A model generated the notes under the pieces. It was given only the letters and a program-made list of their open reading frames with translations, was not told where the DNA came from and ran no database searches. From Polaribacter sp. MED152 (GTDB lineage Bacteria; Bacteroidota; Bacteroidia; Flavobacteriales; Flavobacteriaceae), in contig NC_020830.1 in NCBI RefSeq assembly GCF_000152945.2, forward strand, positions 1,243,501-1,307,500: a stretch of DNA of 64,000 nt, read 5' to 3'. Below, piece by piece: positions 45,609-54,720 of this stretch (the stretch's first letter is position 1; each line of letters begins with the position of its first letter). A program made the position numbers and the translations under genes.

Positions 45609-46034
45609 TTATTTTTTTCCTAACAACCAAGAAGAAGATTGTATTTTATCTCCCAAACCATCAATAAGTTGTATTCCTAATTCATTACAAATTGGAGCTT
45701 CTGGAATAGAATTATTGTCTTGATCTCCTCCGTTTGCAAAACCTAATTGATAGTCATCTCCATACTTTTCTTGTAAAGAACGAATTGATTCACACACAGT
45801 TCTGTCTTTATCAATAGAAATAATTGCTTTATCTACAGCCTTAATATTCTGTACAATAAACAAACGTTCATCTTCTTTTTGAAATTCTTTAGAACCCTTT
45901 AAACCTCTTTGCAAATCGCTATTTACGATAACAAACAACTCATCTGCCAATGCTTTAGCATTGTTAAAATATTCTAAATGACCTTTGTGAATTGGATTAA
46001 AATAACCAGAAACGATAATTGCTTTTTTCTTCAT
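45609..46034 (-). CDS. Small adenylyl/cytidylyltransferase-family protein
   Basis: A 141-residue protein of the same superfamily as its neighbour: AIIVSGYFNPIHKGHLEYF (HxGH), ELFVIVNSDLQRGLKGSKEF, FANGGDQDNNSIPE and a terminal QSSSWLLGK. The GGDQDNN block resembles the RfaE-C/HldE nucleotidyltransferases. It lies 17 bp before the second small transferase gene. The two probably act in one pathway, which is unknown. Confidence 0.76.
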   Translation of the reverse strand: MKKKAIIVSGYFNPIHKGHLEYFNNAKALADELFVIVNSDLQRGLKGSKEFQKEDERLFIVQNIKAVDKAIISIDKDRTVCESIRSLQEKYGDDYQLGFANGGDQDNNSIPEAPICNELGIQLIDGLGDKIQSSSWLLGKK

Positions 46035-46226
46035 TTTTTTTAAGTTTTGAGTAAAATTAAATCCTTTCTAAACAGATTATAAACGATTCAATTACAAATT
46101 AATAGTTCACAAAAATCTAAATTTAAAGCTTTTCTCCACCTAAATTTCGACAAATAAACGATATCTATTGTTCATTGTAAAAAAACAACTGATAACCAAT
46201 TGTAGGCTAAAGATATAAAATTAGGT

Positions 46227-47054
46227 TTATTTAGTTAACGAAAACTTGTAAATAATTGTACCTGCTTGAGTTGCAGGTGCATTTTTATCTACATTCCATG
46301 TGGTTTGTAATGCTGCTTCTTTTGCAGGCTTTAAAAGACAAGGATTTGTATTCGTAGAGCCCTTAAACCCAGGTGTAGCCTTAATCACTTTTCCGTTTCT
46401 ATCTACTATAATTTCCACAACTACAATACCTTCTTCTTGACATTCAGGTTGTTTTTTAGGTTTTTTCAAGGCCGTTCTTCCTGCTAAATTGTAATTGCCT
46501 CCTGAACCTGCATTGGTATTTCCATAATAGTTTTTTGAATTTTTATCGCCATTCTTTGTGCCTTTCACACCATCTTTAGTATCATCTCCTTCACCTTTTT
46601 GCTGGCCATCTGAGGTAGCACCATTCAACAAACTATTTAATGCATCTGTAGTTTCTTTTGATGGTTTAGGTTTGGGTTTTGGTATAACTTTCTCTTTCTT
46701 TTCAATTTTCTCTACAGGCTCTTTTATTACTTCTTTTGTTTTTTCTACAACAGGTATATCTTTAGCAGTATCGTCTGTAATAATATCTTCTTTGACAATT
46801 TCCTCAGGAGTTTCCTTTACCTCTTCAACAACCTCTTCTTTTTCAACTGCTTTAGGTGTTGGCTCTTTTTTAGTTTCTTGATCTGGCTCTCCTTTACCAA
46901 CTTCAGCATCTCCAAAATTAATGGCTAAACCATATTCTTCTGGAGGATCTAAATACGTCATTCCGTAATTAAAAATTGCAAAAACAAATAACACCAATAG
47001 TATTGATGTGATGATTGCAGATTTTCGTTTATGATTGGTATTTAATATTTGCAT
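46227..47054 (-). CDS. tonB: TonB energy transducer
   Basis: A 275-residue protein with an N-terminal membrane helix (residues about 12-33). A long Lys/Glu/Pro linker (PKAVEKEEVVEEVKE, PKPKPKPSK) follows, then a Gly/Asn-rich stretch. The C-terminal domain has GIVVVEIIVDRNGKVIKATP and the ending AGTIIYKFSLTK. It transmits proton-motive force from ExbB-ExbD to outer-membrane receptors. Its gene follows exbD in the order exbB-exbD-tonB. Confidence 0.9.
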   Translation of the reverse strand: MQILNTNHKRKSAIITSILLVLFVFAIFNYGMTYLDPPEEYGLAINFGDAEVGKGEPDQETKKEPTPKAVEKEEVVEEVKETPEEIVKEDIITDDTAKDIPVVEKTKEVIKEPVEKIEKKEKVIPKPKPKPSKETTDALNSLLNGATSDGQQKGEGDDTKDGVKGTKNGDKNSKNYYGNTNAGSGGNYNLAGRTALKKPKKQPECQEEGIVVVEIIVDRNGKVIKATPGFKGSTNTNPCLLKPAKEAALQTTWNVDKNAPATQAGTIIYKFSLTK

Positions 47055-47138
47055 TATTTGTTACATATAGATTCTTACTTTCTCAGAAATGAGCATAAAA
47101 CGATGATAAGCTAAACTAAATTCAGCTTGACCTAAAGA

Positions 47139-47531
47139 TCACTTTCCTTTTACAGCTAGAATCATTTTTAATTTATTCTTGTTAGCAATGTCTATCACTT
47201 GCATTACATTTTTATAAGGTACATCTTTATCACCCCTAATAACAATGGTTTTCTTTTTATCTGAACCCACACTTTTCAATATTTCATTCTCTAAATTAGC
47301 TGATGAAACCTTTGTTTTATCAATATAGAATTGTGAGTTATTGGTAATAGAAACTGCTACTGACTTACTATTCTCTGTTTTACCACCTGCTTTTGGCAAT
47401 AATACATCAATGGCACTAACAGTGACTAAAGTTGATGTTAACATAAAAAATATCAACAGCAGAAAAACAATATCTGTCATTGATGACATATTGAATGATG
47501 GGTCTACTTTATTTCTTCCTCTTAAATTCAT
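47139..47531 (-). CDS. exbD: ExbD/TolR-type protein
   Basis: A 130-residue inner-membrane protein with one N-terminal helix containing the proton-path Asp20 (SSMTDIVFLLLIFFMLTSTL). A periplasmic domain follows with IDVLLPKAGG and IRGDKDVPYKNVMQVIDIA. It lies 12 bp after exbB and 84 bp before tonB. Confidence 0.92.
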   Translation of the reverse strand: MNLRGRNKVDPSFNMSSMTDIVFLLLIFFMLTSTLVTVSAIDVLLPKAGGKTENSKSVAVSITNNSQFYIDKTKVSSANLENEILKSVGSDKKKTIVIRGDKDVPYKNVMQVIDIANKNKLKMILAVKGK

Positions 47532-47543
47532 ACAAAGTTCATC

Positions 47544-48233
47544 TTAAACAGGTTCATTTAAAAGATCTAGAAACTCAACAGATTTCGCTTCCATTTGATA
47601 CACCACTTTATTGGTTCTAACTACTAAATGATTATATGTTATGTATGCAATAATACCTACAATTAAACCAGCAACTGTAGTAGTCATTGCTGTGTATAAA
47701 CCATCAGACAACATTTTTATATCTATTTGTCCACCTGCATTTGCAATTTCATGAATGGCTACAATCATACCAATTACAGTACCTAGAAAACCAATCATTG
47801 GTGCTGCACCAGCAACTGTTGCCAAGACTGAAACATTTTTTTCTAATTCGTAAATTTCTAATTTACCAGTAGTTTCTATGGCTGTATTTATATCCTCTAA
47901 GGGTTTACCAATTCTAGAAATTCCTTTTGATATTAATCTTGCTGTTGGTGTATTTTTACTGTTACATAAAGCATTAGCAGATTCTAATTTGCCATTAGAA
48001 ACGTAATCTTTAATTTGATTCATGAAGTTTTTATCTACTTTAGAAGCTGCTTTTATTGCAAAAATACGTTCAAAATAGATGTACAAAGCCACTGCCAAAA
48101 GCACAAATAAAATGGCTATTATAATTTGACCTCCTAAACCACCATCCATAATAAGTTTATAGATAGACAAGGTTTTTTCTTCTGAAACTGAATCTTCTAT
48201 TATTGCTGCATTCTCTTGAAAAAATGATATCAT
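47544..48233 (-). CDS. exbB: ExbB/TolQ/MotA proton-channel protein
   Basis: A 229-residue membrane protein with three helices: GGQIIIAILFVLLAVALYIY, VLATVAGAAPMIGFLGTVIG and LYTAMTTTVAGLIVGIIAYI. The TxxGLxxTVxG-like second helix and the pore-lining third-helix Thr residues are typical. It forms the motor with ExbD and drives TonB. Confidence 0.92.
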   Translation of the reverse strand: MISFFQENAAIIEDSVSEEKTLSIYKLIMDGGLGGQIIIAILFVLLAVALYIYFERIFAIKAASKVDKNFMNQIKDYVSNGKLESANALCNSKNTPTARLISKGISRIGKPLEDINTAIETTGKLEIYELEKNVSVLATVAGAAPMIGFLGTVIGMIVAIHEIANAGGQIDIKMLSDGLYTAMTTTVAGLIVGIIAYITYNHLVVRTNKVVYQMEAKSVEFLDLLNEPV

Positions 48234-48315
48234 TCTTCTTAAATTTTAATTCTATATTACTAACGACTATCCTATTGTAAAATTGTTTCAAAAAGGGTTT
48301 ACAAATTAAAAACAC

Positions 48316-48353
48316 AAAAAAAATGCCATTCTGAAATTCAAAATGACATTTTT
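48316..48353 (-). terminator. Probable terminator after nhaD
   Basis: A long A/T-rich inverted repeat (AAAAATG.CATT / AATG.CATTTTT, one mismatch) with an 11-nt loop and T runs on both strands lies between nhaD and exbB. Confidence 0.65.
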
Positions 48354-48370
48354 ATATACTTATCTGTTGT

Positions 48371-49774
48371 TTATACAAACATTCTTAAAATAATAAAAGA
48401 TACAGAACCTACTAGAAAGCCTACTAAAGCTAACCAAGATATTTTCTTTAAGTACCAAAAGAAATCAATCTTTTCCATACCCATTGCAACTACACCTGCT
48501 GCAGAACCAATAATTAACATACTACCTCCTGTACCTGCAGAAAATGCAATAAAATGCCATAAAGGATTATCTAAAGGTTCTGAAAACATACCTAAACTTG
48601 CTGCTACTAGAGGTACATTATCAATCACTGCAGAACCAACACCTAATAAAATTACTACTAAATCTGATACTTGAGTACCTTCTAATTCTGTACCCATTAA
48701 AGGTACACTAGTTTTTAAACTATCTGCAAAATTGAATAGAATTCCTAACGATTCTAAAGCTGCAACTGCCATTAAAATACCTAAGAAAAATAAAATACTT
48801 GGCATTTCTATTTTAGATAATGACGAATGTACAGGACTATGTGCTGCATGCTCATCATGCTCATCTGCTTGCTCACCTTCTACACTAGATAATGAGAATT
48901 TTCTTCTACTGTATATTTCTGCACAAGTAGCAACAATACCTAAAGACAACATCATACCTACATAAGGTGGTAAGTGAGTAACTGTTTTAAATACAGGTAC
49001 AAAAACGATTGCTCCTAACCCAATTAGTAACATACGTCCACTATACTTACTTTTTGGTTTATCAACCTCATTAGGATCAAAATCGATATCACCCTTAAAT
49101 GCTGGTAACATTGATGCAATAAAAGAAGGCACTACCATACATAATAATGATGGTAAGAAAAGGTAAATAAATAACATTCCTGTACTTACTTTATCGCCAA
49201 TCCAAAGCATGGTTGTGGTTACATCTCCAATAGGAGAAAAAGCCCCACCTGCATTGGCTGCAATAATAATTAAACCTGCAAACCAAATTCTGTCTTCTCT
49301 TGTTTTTACAATTTTCTGTAAAATTGAAATTAATACAATTGTTGCTGTAAGGTTATCTATAATTGCTGATAAGATAAAAGCTAACACAGAAAACATCCAC
49401 AATAACTTCTTTTTACTCTTAAAGTTTACATAGTTTTTAATGGTAGAAAATCCATCAAAATAATCAATAATCTCTACAATAGTCATTGCACCTAAAAGGA
49501 AAACTAAAATCTCTGCAGTTTTACCTAAATGATGTAATAAGGTTTCTTCTACCAAATGCATTTTATCATCATGCACTAAAGAGGCAAAATTATCTACCAA
49601 AGCATGATTGCTTGAGTCAAACCAATTAGAGAAACTATCTACCCCAAGTGCAACAATTGCCCAACAAACAGCCATCATTACTAAGGCTGGTATAAGTTTA
49701 TCTAACTTAATGTTATGCTCTAATGTAATGGCTAAGTAACCTAATACAAATACTATTATAATTATTGATTCCAT
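48371..49774 (-). CDS. nhaD: NhaD-type sodium:proton antiporter
   Basis: A 467-residue ion-transporter-superfamily protein with about twelve helices. It has ETLLHHLGKTAEILVFLLGA, IIDNLTATIVLISIL, IIAANAGGAFSPIGDVTTTM and VIDNVPLVAASLGMF, all NhaD hallmarks. A His/Asp/Glu-rich cytoplasmic loop (EQADEHDEHAAHSPVHS) lies in the middle. It follows the amino-acid dehydrogenase gene by 13 bp, so the two are probably co-transcribed. Sodium export fits a marine bacterium. Confidence 0.93.
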   Translation of the reverse strand: MESIIIIVFVLGYLAITLEHNIKLDKLIPALVMMAVCWAIVALGVDSFSNWFDSSNHALVDNFASLVHDDKMHLVEETLLHHLGKTAEILVFLLGAMTIVEIIDYFDGFSTIKNYVNFKSKKKLLWMFSVLAFILSAIIDNLTATIVLISILQKIVKTREDRIWFAGLIIIAANAGGAFSPIGDVTTTMLWIGDKVSTGMLFIYLFLPSLLCMVVPSFIASMLPAFKGDIDFDPNEVDKPKSKYSGRMLLIGLGAIVFVPVFKTVTHLPPYVGMMLSLGIVATCAEIYSRRKFSLSSVEGEQADEHDEHAAHSPVHSSLSKIEMPSILFFLGILMAVAALESLGILFNFADSLKTSVPLMGTELEGTQVSDLVVILLGVGSAVIDNVPLVAASLGMFSEPLDNPLWHFIAFSAGTGGSMLIIGSAAGVVAMGMEKIDFFWYLKKISWLALVGFLVGSVSFIILRMFV

Positions 49775-49787
49775 ATATTTATTTAAT

Positions 49788-51014
49788 TTATATCAATTGT
49801 TCTAGCGCAATTTCAAACGCTGTTTCACTAATTTTTGTTTTATAAGGGCTTTTTTCAAATGTTTTTTCTAAAGCTCTTTTAATGGTTTCTGAAGTATCAT
49901 TAAAAATAGCTTCGTCTGTCATTTCTACTCTTCTTTCCATAAAATAGGCAAACACTCTAGCCATTCCACAATTACTAATAAAATCTGGAATTAAACTTAC
50001 TTGTTTGTCTGTATTCTCCATGATTGAACCAAAGAAAATTTCTTTATCTGCAAATGGTACATTAGCACCACAAGAAACTACCTCTAAACCTGTTTCAATC
50101 ATTTGGTTGATTTGCTCTTGCTTGATTAATCTTGAGGCTGCACATGGTGCAAAGATTTCACAAGGTAAGCTCCAAATTTTTTCGTTAATTTCATGAAATG
50201 GAATCATGTTATCTGCCACAAGTGTGTTACCATCTTTGTTTAGGAAATAGTTTTTAATTTCTTCAAAAGAAAAACCATCTTCATTGATTACTCCTCCATC
50301 TCTATCTATAATTCCAACAACCTTGGCACCCATTTCAGCCAAATAATAAGCTGCTGCAGAACCAACATTCCCAAAACCTTGTACTACTGCTCTTTTGCCT
50401 TTTACAGAACCACCATAAATATCATAGTAATGACGTACAGCTTCTGCGACACCAAAACCAGTAATCATATCTGCAACTGTGTACTTTTTGCTAATGTCTG
50501 GTGATAAACTTTCGCTTTCAATCACCTTAATAACACCTAATCTTAACTGACCAATTCTATTAATTTTATCTGCTTCTGTAGGTTTAAAATGGCCATTAAA
50601 AACGCCTTCCTGAGGATGCCAAACTCCACTTTCTTCAGTAATAGGTATTACTTCATGAATTTCATCTACATTTAAATCTCCTCCTGTACCATAATAACTT
50701 TTTAACAAAGGAGCTACAGCTTTATACCAGCGTTCTAAAACACCTTTTTTTCTAATATCTAAAGGATCGAAATTAATACCAGATTTAGCACCACCAATTG
50801 CAGGACCAGAAACTGTGAATTTAACTTCCATGGTTTTTGCCAAAGATAGTACCTCATTCATATCTAAACCTTTACGCATTCTTGTACCTCCACCAGCTGC
50901 ACCTCCTCTAAGTGAGTTTATTACTGTCCAACCTTCTGCTTCAGTTTCAGAATCTTTCCAATTAAAGATAATTTCTGGTTCTTTATTCTCGTATTTTTTT
51001 AATAATTCTTTCAT
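49788..51014 (-). CDS. Glu/Leu/Phe/Val dehydrogenase
   Basis: NAD(P)-dependent amino-acid dehydrogenase of 408 residues: SLRGGAAGGGTRMRKGLDMN for substrate binding, the catalytic Lys in PAIGGAKSGINFDP, GTGGDLNVDEI, ITGFGVAEAVRHY and the Rossmann motif VVQGFGNVGSAAAYYLAEMG. The exact amino acid is not clear. The protein is closer to the Bacteroidota Leu/Glu dehydrogenase group than to hexameric GdhA. Confidence 0.86.
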   Translation of the reverse strand: MKELLKKYENKEPEIIFNWKDSETEAEGWTVINSLRGGAAGGGTRMRKGLDMNEVLSLAKTMEVKFTVSGPAIGGAKSGINFDPLDIRKKGVLERWYKAVAPLLKSYYGTGGDLNVDEIHEVIPITEESGVWHPQEGVFNGHFKPTEADKINRIGQLRLGVIKVIESESLSPDISKKYTVADMITGFGVAEAVRHYYDIYGGSVKGKRAVVQGFGNVGSAAAYYLAEMGAKVVGIIDRDGGVINEDGFSFEEIKNYFLNKDGNTLVADNMIPFHEINEKIWSLPCEIFAPCAASRLIKQEQINQMIETGLEVVSCGANVPFADKEIFFGSIMENTDKQVSLIPDFISNCGMARVFAYFMERRVEMTDEAIFNDTSETIKRALEKTFEKSPYKTKISETAFEIALEQLI

Positions 51015-51120
51015 GTTTAATTTGTTATGATTTATATCAACTTCTGTGTTTTTCTATGCAATTTTTAACGAAATAAAAGTGGCTTAGCGAAGTTAAAGTT
51101 GATTCATATTATAAATTATT

Positions 51121-51182
51121 TTAAGAATTAATAGTACTTACGATGTCAAAGACAAACTTACTGTAAAAAAAGTAATTCTTAA
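51121..51182. repeat. 10-bp inverted repeat between anmK and the dehydrogenase gene
   Basis: TTAAGAATTA (51121-51130) and its exact complement TAATTCTTAA (51173-51182) flank 42 bp. It is either a weak terminator of anmK or an operator. No clear T run follows. Confidence 0.4.
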
Positions 51183-51211
51183 AATAAATAATATAAAAGA
51201 ATTGTAAATTT

Positions 51212-52270
51212 CTATGGTAAAATTACCACTCCAGAAGAATGATTTTTGCTAGCCCCAGTTACTGATTGTAAGCAATTCACTTCATCACTTAATTTTAACA
51301 ATCCTAGAAAAGAAAACACCAATGCTTCTTTAAAATTAATTAGTTCTTCGCTTACCAAATCTATTTGATTTGAAGCATAAAACTGAATTCTTTGCATCAA
51401 ATAAGTATTAAAAGCACCTCCACCAGTAACCAAAACTGAGTCGTTATTAAAAATTACTTTGCTTATTTGTATCGCAATATGTTCTACAAAAGTGTTTAGA
51501 ATAACTGGTACATCTTGTTCCATTTTATCGATTAACGGATATACTTTTTCTTGCACCCATTCCAAACCTAAAGATTTTGGAGGCTGTTTATTATAAAATT
51601 CTAAGCCATTTAATTGCTCTAAAAGTTCGTGATTTAATTTCCCACTTGCAGCAATGTTACCTTGATCATCATAAGCCAAGTCCAATTTATTTACATAATG
51701 ATTCAGAACAATGTTCACTGGGCAAATATCAAAAGCAATTCTTTGTTGATTTTGTTGAAAGGATATGTTCGAAAATCCACCAAGATTCAAACAAAAATCA
51801 TATTCAGAAAAAAGCAATTCATCTCCAACAGGTACTAAAGGTGCTCCTTGCCCACCCAATTTTACATCTTGGGTTCTAAAATCATAAACAACTTTAGTAT
51901 TGGTAATTTTAGCAATTTCTTTTCCATCACCTATTTGTAAAGTGATTCCTTTATCTGGTTCATGTAAAATGGTATGTCCATGAGAGGCAATAAAATCTAA
52001 CTGATCAATTTTATGATTGCTGATGAAGTTTTTTATGGTTTGCCCTAAGAACTTTCCATACATCACATCAAACTGTGTTATTTCCTTTTTAGAATTATGA
52101 ATTGCATTTTGTAATAGCTGTTTCCATTCTGTAGAATAAGCAATCGTTTCTGCATGTAAAATCTTAAAATTTTGATAATTAGTGGTATCAAATTTTACAT
52201 ACACCAAATCTATACCATCTAAAGAGGTGCCAGACATTACTCCTATTGAAAAAACATCATTATTCATCAT
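51212..52270 (-). CDS. anmK: Anhydro-N-acetylmuramic acid kinase
   Basis: ASKHA-fold kinase that opens and phosphorylates 1,6-anhydroMurNAc during cell-wall recycling. It has SIGVMSGTSLDGIDLVYV at the N terminus, FIASHGHTILHEP, LGGQGAPLVPVGD, LNLGGFSNISF, DQGNIAASG and LVTGGGAFNTYLM. The start is the ATG at 52270 (or 52267); the 31-codon longer frame runs into the opposite promoter. It is divergent from the acyl-CoA dehydrogenase. Confidence 0.93.
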   Translation of the reverse strand: MMNNDVFSIGVMSGTSLDGIDLVYVKFDTTNYQNFKILHAETIAYSTEWKQLLQNAIHNSKKEITQFDVMYGKFLGQTIKNFISNHKIDQLDFIASHGHTILHEPDKGITLQIGDGKEIAKITNTKVVYDFRTQDVKLGGQGAPLVPVGDELLFSEYDFCLNLGGFSNISFQQNQQRIAFDICPVNIVLNHYVNKLDLAYDDQGNIAASGKLNHELLEQLNGLEFYNKQPPKSLGLEWVQEKVYPLIDKMEQDVPVILNTFVEHIAIQISKVIFNNDSVLVTGGGAFNTYLMQRIQFYASNQIDLVSEELINFKEALVFSFLGLLKLSDEVNCLQSVTGASKNHSSGVVILP

Positions 52271-52294
52271 ATATGTAAAATTAATAAAAGTCTG

Positions 52295-52325
52295 TTGAAA
52301 ATATGTTACGAAATCGATATCTTTG
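52295..52325 (+). promoter_or_regulatory. Predicted promoter of the acyl-CoA dehydrogenase
   Basis: TTG (52295-52297)-N20-TATCTTTG (52318-52325) is a full consensus match. The expected transcript start near 52332 supports the ATG at 52364 as the gene start. Confidence 0.68.
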
Positions 52326-52363
52326 CACTCGAAAATTATCAATATAATAAAACAGATATACAA

Positions 52364-53506
52364 ATGGATTTTAGTTTAACAGAAGAACATTTAATGATTC
52401 GTGATGCTGCAAGAGATTTTGCACAAACTGAATTGTTACCTGGTGTTATTGAGAGAGATAACAAACAAGAATTTCCACAAGAGCTAGTTCGCAAAATGGG
52501 CGATTTAGGTTTTATGGGAATTATGGTTGATCCTAAATATGGAGGAAGTGGAATGGACACTATTTCTTACGTTTTAGTAATGGAGGAATTATCTAAAATT
52601 GATGCTTCTGCTTCAGTAATGGTTTCTGTAAACAACTCATTAGTATGTTATGGTTTAGAGGCTTATGGTACAGAAGAACAAAAACAAAAATACTTAACCA
52701 AATTAGCTACAGGAGAGCAAATTGGTGCTTTTTGTTTATCTGAGCCAGAAGCAGGTTCAGATGCAACTTCTCAAGCAACTACTGCTATAGATAAAGGCGA
52801 TCATTATGTAATTAATGGTACTAAAAACTGGATTACAAATGGTGGTAGATCTGACGTATATTTAGTTATTGCACAAACTGATAGAGAAAAAGGACATAGA
52901 GGAATTAATGCTTTTATTGTAGAAAGAGGCATGGAAGGTTTTGATATTGGACCTAAAGAAGATAAATTAGGTATTCGTGGTTCAGACACACATACATTAC
53001 AATTTAATGATGTAAAAGTGCCAAAAGAAAACAGAATTGGCGAAGATGGATTTGGTTTTAAATTCGCAATGAAAACACTTTCTGGTGGTAGAATTGGTAT
53101 TGCTGCTCAAGCTTTAGGTATTGCTTCTGGTGCTTATGAATTGGCTTTAAAATATTCTAAAGAACGTAAAGCATTTGGTACAGAAATCTGTAACCACCAA
53201 GCCATTGCATTTAAATTAGCAGACATGTATACAGAAATAGAAGCTGCAAGAATGTTAGTTATGAAAGCTGCTTGGCAAAAAGATCGTAAAGAAAATTACG
53301 ACATGGCTTCTGCTATGGCTAAATTATACGCATCTAAAGTAGCTATGGAACAAACTGTAGAAGCTGTTCAAATTCATGGAGGTAATGGTTTCGTAAAAGA
53401 ATACCATGTAGAACGTTTAATGCGTGATGCAAAAATTACTCAAATTTATGAAGGAACTTCAGAGATTCAGAAAATAGTAATTTCTAGAGGTGTAATAAAA
53501 GGTTAA
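52364..53506 (+). CDS. Acyl-CoA dehydrogenase
   Basis: FAD-dependent short/medium-chain acyl-CoA dehydrogenase of 380 residues. It begins MDFSLTEEHLMIRDAARDFA and contains GAFCLSEPEAGSDATSQAT, KNWITNGGRSDVYLV, KLGIRGSDTHTLQF and GGRIGIAAQALGIASGAYE. EAVQIHGGNGFVKEYHVERL follows, then the catalytic Glu in YEGTSEIQ. The upstream frame extension lies within the promoter and is rejected. The fatty or branched chain used is not evident. Confidence 0.92.
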   Translation: MDFSLTEEHLMIRDAARDFAQTELLPGVIERDNKQEFPQELVRKMGDLGFMGIMVDPKYGGSGMDTISYVLVMEELSKIDASASVMVSVNNSLVCYGLEAYGTEEQKQKYLTKLATGEQIGAFCLSEPEAGSDATSQATTAIDKGDHYVINGTKNWITNGGRSDVYLVIAQTDREKGHRGINAFIVERGMEGFDIGPKEDKLGIRGSDTHTLQFNDVKVPKENRIGEDGFGFKFAMKTLSGGRIGIAAQALGIASGAYELALKYSKERKAFGTEICNHQAIAFKLADMYTEIEAARMLVMKAAWQKDRKENYDMASAMAKLYASKVAMEQTVEAVQIHGGNGFVKEYHVERLMRDAKITQIYEGTSEIQKIVISRGVIKG

Positions 53507-53528
53507 TACATTACTTTATATATAATAG

Positions 53529-53562
53529 AAAATCCATCTTTTAATTAAGATGGATTTTTTTT
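53529..53562 (+). terminator. Terminator after the acyl-CoA dehydrogenase
   Basis: A perfect 12-bp stem AAAATCCATCTT / AAGATGGATTTT with loop TTAATT is followed by T run. Confidence 0.88.
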
Positions 53563-53664
53563 ATGGCACAACCTTTCAGGTCAGGCTTTCTGCACTCGCT
53601 TTTTTGTAAAAACAAAAAGAGCTCAAACAAATGCTTCAATCCTTTGTGCAGGCTTGTTTAAAAT

Positions 53665-54447
53665 CTAGAGTTCTAAATCAATAGTATAGAGTTGTAAACC
53701 AGAGCCAGGTGCAATAGTTCTTAAAAATTGCCTATCATTATCTTCTTTTAAAGAGTCTTCTATATATTGTAAAGACAAATTTCCTTTTCCTAATTCAAAT
53801 AATGTTGCCATCATCAAACGTATTTGATATCTTAAAAAACCTTTTCCTCTTACTTTTAGAACGTAGGATTTTTGAGGAAAAAAACTAGCAGTAAGAATGC
53901 TATTCTCTATAATTGAACAACTTTCAATAGTTCTTTTAAATTCTGTTTTCGCAGAAGGCTTAGTACAATACTTATGAAAATAGTGTTCACCTTCGAAAAG
54001 ACTCGCTCCTTTTTTCATCAATTTTATATTCAGTTCACTCTCTTCATTTACTATAAAAGGCGCTGCAAAAGGATGATTTACAGCTCCAAATGAGAAGTAA
54101 TAATGGTATTCTTTAATTTTTGGAGCATTAATAATATTAAACTTTGTGGCAACTTCTGAAACAGTATACGCTTTAAAATCTGCTGGGAGATTGGAGTTTA
54201 ACTCGTTCAGAAATACATCTTGTTGTAAAACTTCATTGGTAAACAACTGAAATAAATACCTATTAGCAGATACTTTTGCATCTGTTCTTCCTGCCCCAAT
54301 TGTTTTGTAATCAACATCTTTTAACACAAAAGAGAGACTTTTATCTACAATATCATGTAAAGTTTTAGCATTTGTCTGCTTTTGCCAACCAGAAAACCTA
54401 AAACCGAGAAATCCTAAAGAAATTAAGTAACTTTTTGAATATTTCAT
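53665..54447 (-). CDS. truA: tRNA pseudouridine synthase A
   Basis: Modifies uridines 38-40 in tRNA anticodon arms. The 260 residues contain FLGFRFSGWQKQTNAKTLHD, the catalytic Asp in IGAGRTDAKVSANRY, NSNLPADFKAYTVSEV, YHYYFSFG and GKGFLRYQIRLMMATLFELG. The pattern diverges somewhat from E. coli TruA, as is usual in this phylum. Confidence 0.88.
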   Translation of the reverse strand: MKYSKSYLISLGFLGFRFSGWQKQTNAKTLHDIVDKSLSFVLKDVDYKTIGAGRTDAKVSANRYLFQLFTNEVLQQDVFLNELNSNLPADFKAYTVSEVATKFNIINAPKIKEYHYYFSFGAVNHPFAAPFIVNEESELNIKLMKKGASLFEGEHYFHKYCTKPSAKTEFKRTIESCSIIENSILTASFFPQKSYVLKVRGKGFLRYQIRLMMATLFELGKGNLSLQYIEDSLKEDNDRQFLRTIAPGSGLQLYTIDLEL

Positions 54448-54720
54448 AGGTGCTAAAATACAATAATTACATTTTTTTTTACAAAAAGGGCATTTTTATG
54501 AATATCCTAAAATTATACTGCATTTTTTTACGAACCTAATATTTTCTATCCTTCAGATAAGCCAAAATATATTTATCTCAATTTAACCCCCTTTTTTTTG
54601 AGGGTACCCTCCTTAAAAACCATGTTTTTGAAATTTACACCCCTTGTTACTTTATTATTAATCAATACATTTACACCGTTCAAATAATAAAAAATCAATA
54701 AAAACTAAAAGGACATTATT
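54448..54720. other. Intergenic region before the nitrogen cluster
   Basis: A 273-bp divergent region. It holds a perfect 12-bp palindrome (54600-54611) and an imperfect promoter TTG (54628-54630)-N17-TACTTTAT about 65 bp before the porin start. Nothing else is recognised. Confidence 0.45.
54600..54611. promoter_or_regulatory. Perfect palindrome, possible operator
   Basis: GAGGGTACCCTC is a 12-bp palindrome of high GC in AT-rich surroundings, just upstream of the best promoter candidate for the porin-amt operon. Confidence 0.4.

Noticed and set aside
46558..46881. 107-residue frame antisense to tonB
   Set aside because: It is a shadow of the low-complexity Lys/Glu/Pro linker of TonB.
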